Below the pieces are notes generated by a model. The model did no database searches, had not been told where the DNA came from, and saw nothing but the letters and a program-made list of their open reading frames with translations. DNA of 13,592 nt from DASXTS01 sp036505275 (GTDB lineage: Bacteria > Actinomycetota > Actinomycetes > Mycobacteriales > Pseudonocardiaceae). The translations under genes were made by a program, and so were the position numbers. Positions within the stretch are counted from its first letter, which is position 1, and each line of letters begins with the position of its first letter. The stretch covers positions 1 through 13,592 of the forward strand of contig DASXTS010000144.1 of the NCBI GenBank assembly GCA_036505275.1, in the 5' to 3' direction. Positions 1 through 8,562 of this stretch are shown here, one piece after another.

Positions 1-216
1 CGCTGGTGCGCCGCGCACCACATCACACACTGGGCCGACGGCGGTCCCACCAACCTCACCAATGTGGTGCTGCTCTGCGGCCGCCATCACCGGCTGGTGC
101 ACCATTCCGACTGGGACTGCGCCATCGTCGACGGGCACGCCAAGTTCTACCCGCCCACGTATATTGATCCGTCACGAAGACCACGACGAAATACCATGCA
201 CCAAAGCGCGGCCTAA
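1..216 (+). CDS. HNH endonuclease, C-terminal part (DUF222/13E12-type), 5' truncated by window
   Basis: Frame 1 is open from the first base to a TAA at 214-216 and gives the last 71 residues of a protein whose start lies outside the window. It reads CAAHHITHW near the beginning, then a GGPTNLTN turn, then LLCGRHHRLVHH, and ends FYPPTYIDPSRRPRRN plus a short tail. This is the classic Cys/His-rich beta-beta-alpha metal (HNH) fold at the end of actinobacterial DUF222 / 13E12-repeat proteins: the first His pair and the later HH supply metal ligands and the general base. The family is a putative nuclease, multicopy in many actinobacteria and often linked to mobile DNA, but the cellular role is unproven. 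It converges on sahH. The last codons and the following region are visibly less GC-rich than the rest of the window. Confidence 0.9.
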   Translation, partial: RWCAAHHITHWADGGPTNLTNVVLLCGRHHRLVHHSDWDCAIVDGHAKFYPPTYIDPSRRPRRNTMHQSAA

Positions 217-392
217 GAGCCTGTTCCTGAACCTGATCTTGGGTCGGCGTGTCGGGCCTAGATGTGGCGGAACTCCTGGTAGATCGGTCGGTGCTGAATC
301 GCCGTCCTACCAGGAGTTCCGTTGCTTTCGTGCCGCATCCTGGCTGCCGATGTTGACTCGGATCACCGGACGTGTTGCCGGCTGGCGCCGTT
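217..392. other. Intergenic stretch, possible insertion-sequence relic
   Basis: This 176-bp gap between the HNH gene and sahH has lower GC than its surroundings and holds the 268-321 inverted repeat. After the hairpin, a TTG at 322 opens a 25-codon frame ending at 399. A neighbouring frame reads FRAASWLPMLTRITGRVAGWRR, which loosely resembles the first residues of some IS5/ISL3-like transposases. No catalytic domain, second terminal repeat or target duplication is visible, so this is at most a fragment. Confidence 0.25.
268..321. terminator. 15-bp perfect inverted repeat, possible terminator or IS-end hairpin
   Basis: CGGAACTCCTGGTAG at 268-282 is the exact reverse complement of 307-321, with a 24-nt spacer. 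It lies between the convergent stops of the HNH gene (216) and sahH (393), where a bidirectional terminator would be expected. There is no clean T-tract on either side, only TTGCTTTC on the + side, and the loop is long. The right arm contains AGGAG five bases before a TTG codon, so in a + transcript the hairpin would bury a ribosome-binding site. That arrangement is known from insertion sequences. The terminator role is inferred. Confidence 0.45.
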
Positions 393-1865
<1,473 letters not shown>

Positions 1866-1953
1866 CTGCTCCTGCTCCTCGTCGACACCCTTCCTGTGCA
1901 CGGTACCGACGTGGCGGCCATGGGCGGTCGGCGCCGGGTGCAAGGATCGGTGG
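1866..1953. promoter_or_regulatory. Divergent promoter region, sahH / membrane hydrolase
   Basis: About 90 bp separate the divergent starts, so both promoters must lie here or inside the neighbouring genes. On the sahH side the purine run GAGGAGCAGGAGCAG abuts the ATG and is the ribosome-binding site. On the other side AAGGA (1942-1946) and GGTG (1949-1952) precede the hydrolase start. Two small palindromes, GTGCAC and CGGTACCG, lie at about 1898-1907. I see no convincing -35/-10 pair and no room for a known SAH or SAM riboswitch. Confidence 0.4.
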
Positions 1954-1959
1954 GTGCTG

Positions 1960-4413
1960 ATGGCCGACACCAGGGTGGTCGAGCTGCGCGTGCACGGGTT
2001 CAGCGGCACGCCGGCCGAATCGCTGGTGGACGCCGTGGCCGCGGTCGACGTGGCCGGCGACGGCATCGGCCGCCTGGTGCGGCCGGCCGACCGGCTCCGC
2101 CGACCGGCGCCCGGCCCGATCCTGATGGCCGGCGGCCGCCCGGTGCCGCGCGTCGTCGAGGGCTACCTGTGGGGGGCCTTGACCTCGGGCGGCTGGGCCA
2201 AGGCCACCTGGGCGCTGCTGCTGCCGTTCGCGCTGTCCAACGTGGCGCACTGGATGCTGCCGCCGCTGCCGGCCGACCGCTGGCCGGGGCGGGTGCTCGG
2301 GCTGCTGTTGCGGTCGCTGCTGAGGGCCGTGTCACTGCTGCTGACCTGCCTGCTGATCGGCCAGTTCACCCTGCTCTCGCTGGATCTGGTCGCGGCCCAG
2401 TGCCTGGCGCCGGGTACGGCGTGCCTGCCGGCGGTCGTGCCGGACTGGGCACGGCAGGTGCCTGCGCTGCGCGCCGCCGTCGGGCTGCTGCCGGTGCTCG
2501 CACTGGTGTGGCTGCTGCACCGGCTCTCGGGCACGGACTGGTCGGCGCCCGGCCCGGGGCCGAGCCAGGCGACGGCCGCGCCAAGCCTGCCGGCCACGCC
2601 GCTGGCCGGTGACCCGGACACGCCGACGCTGCGTGCGCTGCACGCCATGGCGGGGCTGGGCACCGCGGCGCTGCTCGCCCTCGGCGGGCCGGCCGGCCCG
2701 ACCACGCCCAACCTCACGGCGCTGTGGACCGTCGCGCTCGGGCTGCTGGCCGTGGCGCTCGCCGGCGCCGTGCTGCTGGACGACCCGACCGGTGGCTCAC
2801 CGGACCGGGGTGGCGACTGGGTTCGCGCCGTGCTCGGCCGTTGGCCGCGGCGGATCCTGCTTGTCGCCGGCGCTGCCCTCCTGCTCGGCACGGTCGCGCT
2901 GTTGCGGTTGCCGGCCCGGCCATTGGCGCGGCCGCTGCCAGGAGCGGACGAGACCCTGGAGTCGGTGAGCGCCCTGCTCACCGTGCTCTGCGGCGCGGTG
3001 GCCGCCCTGCTGGTACCGGCCGCGCGGCTGGCCAGGCCGGCCTGGTCGACGCTGCCGAGGCGCCTGCGGCCGTGGGCCGGCGGGTGGGCCGCCGCGCCGG
3101 TGGTCGCGCTGGCCGTGCTGACCGGTGCGGGGTTCGGCGCCGGCCTCGCGCTCACCGCGCGCCGCGTGCTCGGTGCGCCGGACCTGCAACTGCCGGCCGG
3201 CTACGCCGCGATAACGCTGGTCTGGGGCGCCGGTGGCGCGCTGCTCGCGGCCGCCGCGCTGGTCACGGGGGCGGTGCTGGGCCACCGCCACTGGCTGCTG
3301 GTCCGCGGCCGCACCGAGCCGCCGGTCGAGGTGCCGATGCTGCACCCGGACCGGGCGGAGCAGGCCACGGTCGCACCGGCCTGGTGGCGCGCCGATCTCA
3401 TGCGCAACCACGTGCACCACGTGCTGATCGCCGTGCCCGGTGTGCTGGTCGTGCTGGTCGGCGTCGTGTGGGTGGTGCACCTCGCAGGCGTGACGCCGCC
3501 AGCGTGGACGAGGACGGTCAGCGCGTTCGGCGTCACCGTGCTGGCCGCCCTGGCCGGTGGGCTGCTCGGCGCCGTCTACCGGGCCGCCAGGCAGCCGGAT
3601 GCGGCTCGGCACCTCGGCCAGCTGTGGGACCTGGCGTCGTTCTGGCCGCGGGAGGCGCACCCCGCCGTCCCGCCCGCGTACCCGCTGAAGGTGGTGCCCG
3701 AGCTGGTCCGCCGCGCGCGCCAGCACCTCGCCGAGCCGGGAACCAGGGTCGTGCTGGTCGGGCACAGCCAGGGCAGCCTGCTGGCCGCGGTGGCCGCCGC
3801 CCGGCTGCTGGCCGAGCTGCCGGCCGCGGACCGCCGGCGCATCGGGCTGGTCACCACCGGGTCGCAGCTGCTCTGGGCGTACCCGAGGGCGTTCCCCGCG
3901 GTGGTGCCGCACTCGTGCCTTGCGGAACTCTCCGGTGCGCTCGGCGGGCGATGGCGGGCGCTGTGCCGCGGCACGGACCCGATCGGCGGCGGCGTGACCA
4001 CCTGGCTGCGGCAGTCCTTCCAGGGCTCCCTGCTCGGCATCGGCGTCCGTGCCGACGGCACCGAGGGCGCGCTGCCGCCGGCAACCGCCAGCCCGCACGG
4101 TGCGCTGGTGCTCGGCGGCGATCACTGGCTGCCCGACCCGGGCCGCGGCCCGGTGGCCGGGCGACGCTGGCACCCCGGCATCCTCGGGCACAGCGACTAT
4201 CAGGCCGATCCGGAGTGGGACCGGGCGGTGGCCATGGCCGCCGGGCTCGACGGTGATCTCGGCAATGATCTCGGCAATGATCTCGGCAATGGCGTCGGCG
4301 GCGGCGTCGGCGGTGGAAGCAGCAATGGAACAGGCAATCGCGGCGGTGGCAATCGCGGCAAGGGCTTCGGTCTCGGCGGCCATGGGCGGCACTCGGCGGC
4401 CGCGATGAGCTGA
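1960..4413 (+). CDS. Large integral membrane protein with C-terminal alpha/beta-hydrolase (lipase-like) domain
   Basis: 817 residues from the ATG at 1960. A GTG at 1954 is an alternative, seven bases after AAGGA, and would add two residues. The amino end has a short VELRVHGFSGTPAES motif. Residues 80-540 contain roughly eight to ten hydrophobic segments (for example 84-100, 113-141, 172-187, 231-243, 253-273, 299-315, 334-354, 378-400, 416-440, 487-509, 521-540) separated by Pro/Arg-rich loops. Residues 580-760 form a hydrolase domain: VVLVGHSQGSLLAA (597-610) is a GxSxG nucleophile elbow with Ser603. GTDPIGG (Asp673) and GHSDYQADPEWD (His744) are plausible acid and His partners. The last 55 residues are Gly/Asn-rich repeats. 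An esterase or lipase attached to a membrane module is inferred; the substrate is unknown. It is followed one base later by the winged-helix gene. Confidence 0.75.
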   Translation: MADTRVVELRVHGFSGTPAESLVDAVAAVDVAGDGIGRLVRPADRLRRPAPGPILMAGGRPVPRVVEGYLWGALTSGGWAKATWALLLPFALSNVAHWMLPPLPADRWPGRVLGLLLRSLLRAVSLLLTCLLIGQFTLLSLDLVAAQCLAPGTACLPAVVPDWARQVPALRAAVGLLPVLALVWLLHRLSGTDWSAPGPGPSQATAAPSLPATPLAGDPDTPTLRALHAMAGLGTAALLALGGPAGPTTPNLTALWTVALGLLAVALAGAVLLDDPTGGSPDRGGDWVRAVLGRWPRRILLVAGAALLLGTVALLRLPARPLARPLPGADETLESVSALLTVLCGAVAALLVPAARLARPAWSTLPRRLRPWAGGWAAAPVVALAVLTGAGFGAGLALTARRVLGAPDLQLPAGYAAITLVWGAGGALLAAAALVTGAVLGHRHWLLVRGRTEPPVEVPMLHPDRAEQATVAPAWWRADLMRNHVHHVLIAVPGVLVVLVGVVWVVHLAGVTPPAWTRTVSAFGVTVLAALAGGLLGAVYRAARQPDAARHLGQLWDLASFWPREAHPAVPPAYPLKVVPELVRRARQHLAEPGTRVVLVGHSQGSLLAAVAAARLLAELPAADRRRIGLVTTGSQLLWAYPRAFPAVVPHSCLAELSGALGGRWRALCRGTDPIGGGVTTWLRQSFQGSLLGIGVRADGTEGALPPATASPHGALVLGGDHWLPDPGRGPVAGRRWHPGILGHSDYQADPEWDRAVAMAAGLDGDLGNDLGNDLGNGVGGGVGGGSSNGTGNRGGGNRGKGFGLGGHGRHSAAAMS
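4255..4314 (+). repeat. 12-bp tandem array inside the hydrolase gene
   Basis: Three exact copies of GATCTCGGCAAT (4255-4290) are followed by two near-identical copies of GGCGTCGGCGGC/T (4291-4314). Being a multiple of three, they stay in frame and encode DLGN three times and GVGG twice. Degenerate GGCAAT and GGCGG words continue to about 4400. This looks like slippage expansion at the 3' end of the gene. Confidence 0.9.
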
Positions 4414-4414
4414 C

Positions 4415-5551
4415 ATGCCGGCCGCGACATGGCCGCGGGTGTGCGCGCACCGGCTCGCCGCGCACGCGCTGGACCGGCCGGCCGCTGGCCTGGTCGACGT
4501 GGTGCGGGCCATCTGCGGCGTGCACGCCCAGGTGGCCTCGGCCGCCGAGCTGTCCATCGGCATCCGGGTCGCCGGCATCACCCGGGACGACGTGCGCGAC
4601 GCGCTGTGGCAGCAGCGGAGCCTGGTACGGACCTACGGGCCGCGCGGCACCGTGCATCTACTCCCGGCGGACGAGCTCGGTATGTGGCTGGCCGCGCTGG
4701 CCACGGCGCCGCGGGCCGAGCCGCGGATCCCGCCCGAGGTCGGCATGAACGACGACCAGCTCGCCGCCGTGCTCGACGCCATCGGCACCGCGCTGGCCGG
4801 CCGCGACGCCCTGACCTGGCGCGAGCTGGGCGACGAAGTGGTACGGCGGACCGGCCGGTGGGCGGGCGAGGAGGTGTTCCCCGCGTTCGGCGAACTGTGG
4901 CCGCGGTGGCGGCCAGCGATCTCAACCGCGGCTTCTCGCGGGCTGCTCTGTTTCGGGCCGAACCGGGGCAACCAGGTCACCTACCTGCGGCCCGACCGGT
5001 GGCTGGGCGGCTTCGCCATGCCGGACGACGGCCGCGCCGCGCTGGCAACGGTGGCGCTGCGGTACCTCACCGCGTACGGGCCGGCCACCGCCGCGGACCT
5101 CGCCCGGTGGCTCGGCATCCTCCCGGACGCCGCGGCGGCCCTCTTCGAGACCCTCGACCTGACCAAGGTGGACGTCGAGGGTCACCCGGCCTGGCTACCC
5201 TCCGGCGTCGATCTGCCGGCGGCGAAGCCCCGCGGGGTGCGGCTGCTACCGCACTTCGACGCCTACGTCATCGGTTGCCAGCCGAGGGCGAGGGTGTTCC
5301 CGGGTGCGGCGGCCGAGCGGGCGCTGAGCCGCGGCTCCGCCGGCCAGGTGCCGGTGCTGCTGGTCGACGGTGTGGTGGCCGGTACCTGGCAGCACCGCAG
5401 GTCCGGCCGGCGGGTGCAGCTGACCGTCGAGCCGTTCGGCGCGTTCCGCCGACGCCGCGAGCTCGACCGGCAGGCCGAGCGCATGGCCGAGATCATGCAG
5501 GCGACCCTGGACCTGGCCGTCGGCCCGGTGGCGGCCCGGCCGCACCGCTGA
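4415..5551 (+). CDS. Winged-helix DNA-binding domain protein, HTH_42 superfamily (AlkZ/YcaQ-like)
   Basis: 378 residues. The family is recognised from ICGVHAQVASAAELS (33-47) and VRTYGPRGTVHLLPADELGMW (71-91), the N-terminal block shared by HTH_42 proteins. Further characteristic stretches are ALRYLTAYGPATAADLARWLG (around 208-228), a DNA-binding winged helix, and PHFDAYVIG followed by LVDGVVAGTW near the C-terminus. Characterised members (E. coli YcaQ, Streptomyces AlkZ) are DNA glycosylases that remove bulky or crosslinking lesions, using a Gln-containing motif at the position of HAQ (37-39) here. Most genomic homologues are uncharacterised, so glycosylase activity is only a possibility. 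The ATG lies one base after the stop of the membrane hydrolase (TGACATG), implying translational coupling; there is no strong separate ribosome-binding site. Confidence 0.85.
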   Translation: MPAATWPRVCAHRLAAHALDRPAAGLVDVVRAICGVHAQVASAAELSIGIRVAGITRDDVRDALWQQRSLVRTYGPRGTVHLLPADELGMWLAALATAPRAEPRIPPEVGMNDDQLAAVLDAIGTALAGRDALTWRELGDEVVRRTGRWAGEEVFPAFGELWPRWRPAISTAASRGLLCFGPNRGNQVTYLRPDRWLGGFAMPDDGRAALATVALRYLTAYGPATAADLARWLGILPDAAAALFETLDLTKVDVEGHPAWLPSGVDLPAAKPRGVRLLPHFDAYVIGCQPRARVFPGAAAERALSRGSAGQVPVLLVDGVVAGTWQHRRSGRRVQLTVEPFGAFRRRRELDRQAERMAEIMQATLDLAVGPVAARPHR

Positions 5552-5620
5552 CCCGTGGCGAGCTGGGCAACGGGCGAGGGCAGCGGGCGTGGGTAGAGCC
5601 ACAACCGGCACGCTGTCGAG

Positions 5621-6802
5621 GTGACCGAACATCCCGGGGCGGCCCGACTCGCGGTGTACGTGGTGTTCGCGGCCAATGGCGCGCTCATGGGGTCGTGGGT
5701 GCCGCGCATTCCCGAGGTGAAGGCCGAGCTCGGGCTCTCGCCGGGGGTGCTTGGCGTGGTGCTGCTCGCGCCGGCGATCGGAGCGCTGCTGGCGATGCCG
5801 CTCGCCGGCGGGTGGGCCAGCCGCCGCGGCAGCGCCGCCGCGACGCGCCGGTCGGCAGTGGTGTTCTTCGGCATCGGCCCGACGGTCGGCCTGGCCTTCG
5901 ACGCGTGGACGCTGTTCGCCGCGCTGCTGGCCTGGGGCGCGTCGATGGGCGTGCTCGACGTGGTGATGAACGCGCAGGCGGTGACCGTGGAGCGGGCCTA
6001 TCGACGGTCGCTGATGTCGGGCTTCCACGCCACGTTCAGCCTCGGCGCGCTGCTCGGCGCCGGGCTGGGCGGGGCCGCGGGCCAGCTGCGGGTGGACCTC
6101 GGCTGGCAGCTCGCGGTGCTCGGCGGGGTGCTGCTGGCCGCGGTGTTGACCACCGCCACCGGCATGCTGGCCGACCGGATTGACGCCGTGCAGCGGACGC
6201 CGCTGCTGGTGCGCCCGCACGGGCAGCACGTGCTGCTGGCCGCCGCCGCGTTCGCCGTGCTGCTGTGCGAGGGCGCCACCGCCGACTGGTCGGCGGTATA
6301 CCTGCGGGAGAACCTCGGCGTGGGGCCGGCCGGCGCAGGGGCGGCGTTCGCCGCGTTCAGCGCCACCATGACGACCGGCAGGCTGCTCGGCGACCTGGTG
6401 CTGAACCGCCGTCCCCGGCGGGTGGTGGTGGTGCGCTGGTTCGCCTCGGCGGCCGCGGCGGGCCTCGCGGCCGGGCTCGCACTGGCCGCCGTGCTCGGTG
6501 GCGGGTTGGGCGCCGCGTTGGCCGCCGTCGCCGGATTCGGCGTGCTCGGGGCCGGTATTTCGGTGACCTTCCCCGCGCTGCTGGCCGAGGCCGGCGCCAC
6601 GTCGGACCGGCCTGCTGAGGCGATCGGCGCGGTGTCCACCGGTGGCTATTTCGGTTTCCTCGTCGGCCCACCGCTCATCGGTGGCGTCGCCCAACTGGCC
6701 GGGCTGCCGGTGGCGTTGTGGATCATCCCTGCCCTCGCCGCGGCGGCGGCCGCTATCACCGCGGCTGGCTCGTCACGGCCACCGCCACGACCGTCACGAT
6801 GA
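5621..6802 (+). CDS. Major facilitator superfamily transporter (YbjJ-like)
   Basis: 393 residues with about twelve hydrophobic segments, opening directly into TM1 (LAVYVVFAANGALMGSWVPR, 10-29). The loop after TM2 (GGWASRRGSAAATRR) is the MFS motif-A position. MNAQAVTVE (116-124), SGFHATFSLGALLGAG (133-148) and EGATADWSAVYLRE (217-230) are typical of the YbjJ-like MFS branch, whose substrates are mostly unknown. Export or uptake of a small metabolite across the cytoplasmic membrane is inferred. The chosen start is GTG at 5621, giving a short seven-residue tail before the first membrane helix; the ribosome-binding site is weak. It follows the winged-helix gene by 69 bp on the same strand and may be co-transcribed. 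Its 3' end overlaps the convergent DUF4190-like gene by 47 bp. Confidence 0.9.
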   Translation: MTEHPGAARLAVYVVFAANGALMGSWVPRIPEVKAELGLSPGVLGVVLLAPAIGALLAMPLAGGWASRRGSAAATRRSAVVFFGIGPTVGLAFDAWTLFAALLAWGASMGVLDVVMNAQAVTVERAYRRSLMSGFHATFSLGALLGAGLGGAAGQLRVDLGWQLAVLGGVLLAAVLTTATGMLADRIDAVQRTPLLVRPHGQHVLLAAAAFAVLLCEGATADWSAVYLRENLGVGPAGAGAAFAAFSATMTTGRLLGDLVLNRRPRRVVVVRWFASAAAAGLAAGLALAAVLGGGLGAALAAVAGFGVLGAGISVTFPALLAEAGATSDRPAEAIGAVSTGGYFGFLVGPPLIGGVAQLAGLPVALWIIPALAAAAAAITAAGSSRPPPRPSR

Positions 6803-7194
6803 GCCCGACGCCCAGCACCACGGAAGCGATGGCCAGCCCCCAGCCCCACCGCAGCAGCCGCCTCGCCGACTCCGGCTCGTGGTCGGCGCGCCCCATGGTC
6901 AGCGCACTGACCACGATGCCCGCGACGCCCAGCGGCGAGCAGCACAGCCGAGCAGCACAGCATGGTCAGCACGACATTGGTGACCAGCGACCCGATCGCC
7001 CAGCCCCGGGTGTTCTCGCCCGGCGGCGGCGCGCCGTACGGCGGCCCGTACGGCGGCCCCTGCTGCGGCCCGTACGGCGACCCGTACCCCACCGGCGGCA
7101 TGGGCGGCGGGTAGGCGCCGCCGTACTCCTGCGGCCGCGGGTACCGGTACGGCTGGCCGGAATCCGGGTACGGCGGTGGATCGCTGGAGCTCAC
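6756..7194 (-). pseudogene. DUF4190-like membrane protein, frameshifted by a 13-bp duplication
   Basis: From the GTG at 7194 the frame gives a Pro/Tyr/Gly-rich cytosolic tail (residues 1-62, with GPPYGPPYGA repeats), then GWAIGSLVTNVVLTMLCCS, the first membrane helix of DUF4190-type actinobacterial proteins. The frame then changes at an exact 13-bp tandem duplication (6936-6961). Removing one copy restores CCSPLGVAGIVVSALTMGRAD, a charged linker, and a second helix LAIASVVLGVGLIVTVVAVA, ending TSQPR with TGA at 6758-6756: a 141-residue complete protein. As written, the shifted frame runs on to 6646 as Arg/Gly-rich nonsense. It is the last gene of the minus-strand run, 18 bp after the biotin carboxylase stop. 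Its function is unknown; such proteins are small, two-helix membrane proteins. The duplication could be a real mutation, a strain-specific switch or a sequencing or assembly error. Confidence 0.8.
6936..6961. repeat. Exact 13-bp tandem duplication causing a frameshift
   Basis: CGAGCAGCACAGC occurs at 6936-6948 and immediately again at 6949-6961. Thirteen is not a multiple of three, and the reading frame of the DUF4190-like gene changes exactly here; a single copy gives an uninterrupted, family-like protein. Confidence 0.95.
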
Positions 7195-7212
7195 TCGCGG
7201 AGAGTAGCGGCG

Positions 7213-8562
7213 TCACCGCAGCCGGGACACGATGCCGGTGTCGTAGTCGCCGGAGACGAACTCGGTCGAGTCGAGCACCTCGGCAAGGAACGGCAGGTTG
7301 GTGGTGACGCCGCCACGGTCCGGCCCGCGGATCTCGAACGCGGCGACCGCGGCCCTGGCCCGATCGAGGGCCTCGGCGCGCGACGACCCGTGCACGATCA
7401 GCTTGGCGATCAGCGAGTCGTAGGCCGGCGTCACCGTGGTGCCGGCCGCGTACCCGGCGTCCACCCGAACCCCGTCGCCGGACGGCGGGCGCCACACCTC
7501 GATCCGGCCCGGCTTGGGCAGGAACCGCTTGGGGTCCTCCGCGTTGATCCGCAGCTCGATGGCGTGCCCGGACGGGGCGAGCGAGTCGATGTCTACGCCG
7601 GGCGGGAGGCCGGCGGCGATCCGCAGTTGCTCGGCCACCAGGTCCACGCCGTACACCTCCTCGGTGATCGGGTGCTCCACCTGGAGCCTGGTGTTCATCT
7701 CCAGGAAGAAGAACTCGCCGCTGGCCGGGTCGAGCAGGAATTCCACGGTGCCGGCGTTGCGGTAGCCGACCGCCTCCGCGGCGCGCACCGCCGCGGCGCA
7801 CATCCGCGCCCGCAGCTCGGGGTTCACCGCCGGCGACGGGGTTTCCTCGACCACCTTCTGGTTGCGGCGCTGCACCGAGCAGTCCCGCTCGCCGAGGGCC
7901 ACCACCCGACCGCAGGCCAGCCCGAGCACCTGCACCTCGACGTGCCGCACCCGCGGGAAGAAGCGCTCGACGAACACGCGCTCATCGCCGAAGAGCCGGC
8001 CGGCGGATCCAGTGACCTTCTCGTACTCCTCGGCCAGGGCGGCGGCGTTGTGCACCACGGCCATGCCCATGCCGCCACCACCGGCCGAAGCCTTGATCAT
8101 CACTGGGTAGCCCACCCCGGCCGCCTCGGCCGCGCAGGCGTCCACGCCGGCCACCGCAGCCACGGAGCCCGGAACCACCGACACCCCAGCGGCCACCATC
8201 CGCGCCCTGGCCGCGACCTTGTCCCCCATCGCCTCGATTGCCTCGGCCGGTGGCCCGACCCAGATCAGCCCGGCCGTGGTCACCGCGCGGGCGAAGTCGG
8301 CGTTCTCGGACAGGAAGCCGTACCCCGGGTGCACCGCGGCCGCCTCGGTCCGGGCCGCCACCGAGAGGATCTGCTCGGCGTCGCGATACACCGCCTGCGG
8401 CGGTCCGTCCAGCTGCACCGCCTTGTCGGCCTCGGCCACGAACGGCAGCTCGGCGTCCACGGCGGAGTGGACCGCGATAGTCCGCACCCCGCACTCCAGC
8501 GCGGTCCGGATCACCCGCCGGGCGATCTCCCCCCGGTTGGCCACGAGCAGCGACTCGATCAT
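7213..8562 (-). CDS. accC: Biotin carboxylase subunit (acyl-CoA carboxylase type), stand-alone
   Basis: 449 residues, the length of a single biotin carboxylase domain without biotinyl or carboxyltransferase domains. The enzyme uses ATP and bicarbonate to carboxylate biotin on a carrier protein. MIESLLVANRGEIARRVIR opens the N-terminal domain. HPGYGFLSEN (78-87), KASAGGGGMGM (157-167, ATP-grasp glycine loop), RHVEVQ (206-211), RRNQKVVEE (232-240) and EMNTRLQVEH (288-297) are all intact, with the catalytic Glu288, Asn290 and Arg292 in place. The frame is open far upstream, but the ATG at 8562 gives the family-typical amino end and overlaps the transporter stop as ATGA, so it is translationally coupled. 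No biotin carrier or carboxyltransferase gene is in the window, so its partner and its acyl-CoA substrate cannot be assigned. The symbol reflects domain type, not proven fatty-acid function. Confidence 0.93.
   Translation of the reverse strand: MIESLLVANRGEIARRVIRTALECGVRTIAVHSAVDAELPFVAEADKAVQLDGPPQAVYRDAEQILSVAARTEAAAVHPGYGFLSENADFARAVTTAGLIWVGPPAEAIEAMGDKVAARARMVAAGVSVVPGSVAAVAGVDACAAEAAGVGYPVMIKASAGGGGMGMAVVHNAAALAEEYEKVTGSAGRLFGDERVFVERFFPRVRHVEVQVLGLACGRVVALGERDCSVQRRNQKVVEETPSPAVNPELRARMCAAAVRAAEAVGYRNAGTVEFLLDPASGEFFFLEMNTRLQVEHPITEEVYGVDLVAEQLRIAAGLPPGVDIDSLAPSGHAIELRINAEDPKRFLPKPGRIEVWRPPSGDGVRVDAGYAAGTTVTPAYDSLIAKLIVHGSSRAEALDRARAAVAAFEIRGPDRGGVTTNLPFLAEVLDSTEFVSGDYDTGIVSRLR

Noticed and set aside
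1896..1908. GTGCAC and GGTACC palindromes as an operator upstream of sahH
   Set aside because: Six- to eight-base palindromes are expected by chance, and no longer dyad or known consensus is present.
1866..2066. N-terminal extension of sahH by 67 residues
   Set aside because: The added residues are Ser/Thr/Pro/Ala-rich, overlap the divergent gene, and the ATG at 1865 has a strong ribosome-binding site and matches family amino ends.
2724..4256. 510-codon + strand frame overlapping the hydrolase gene
   Set aside because: Arg/Ala/Gly/Pro-only composition, an out-of-frame shadow of the hydrolase coding sequence.
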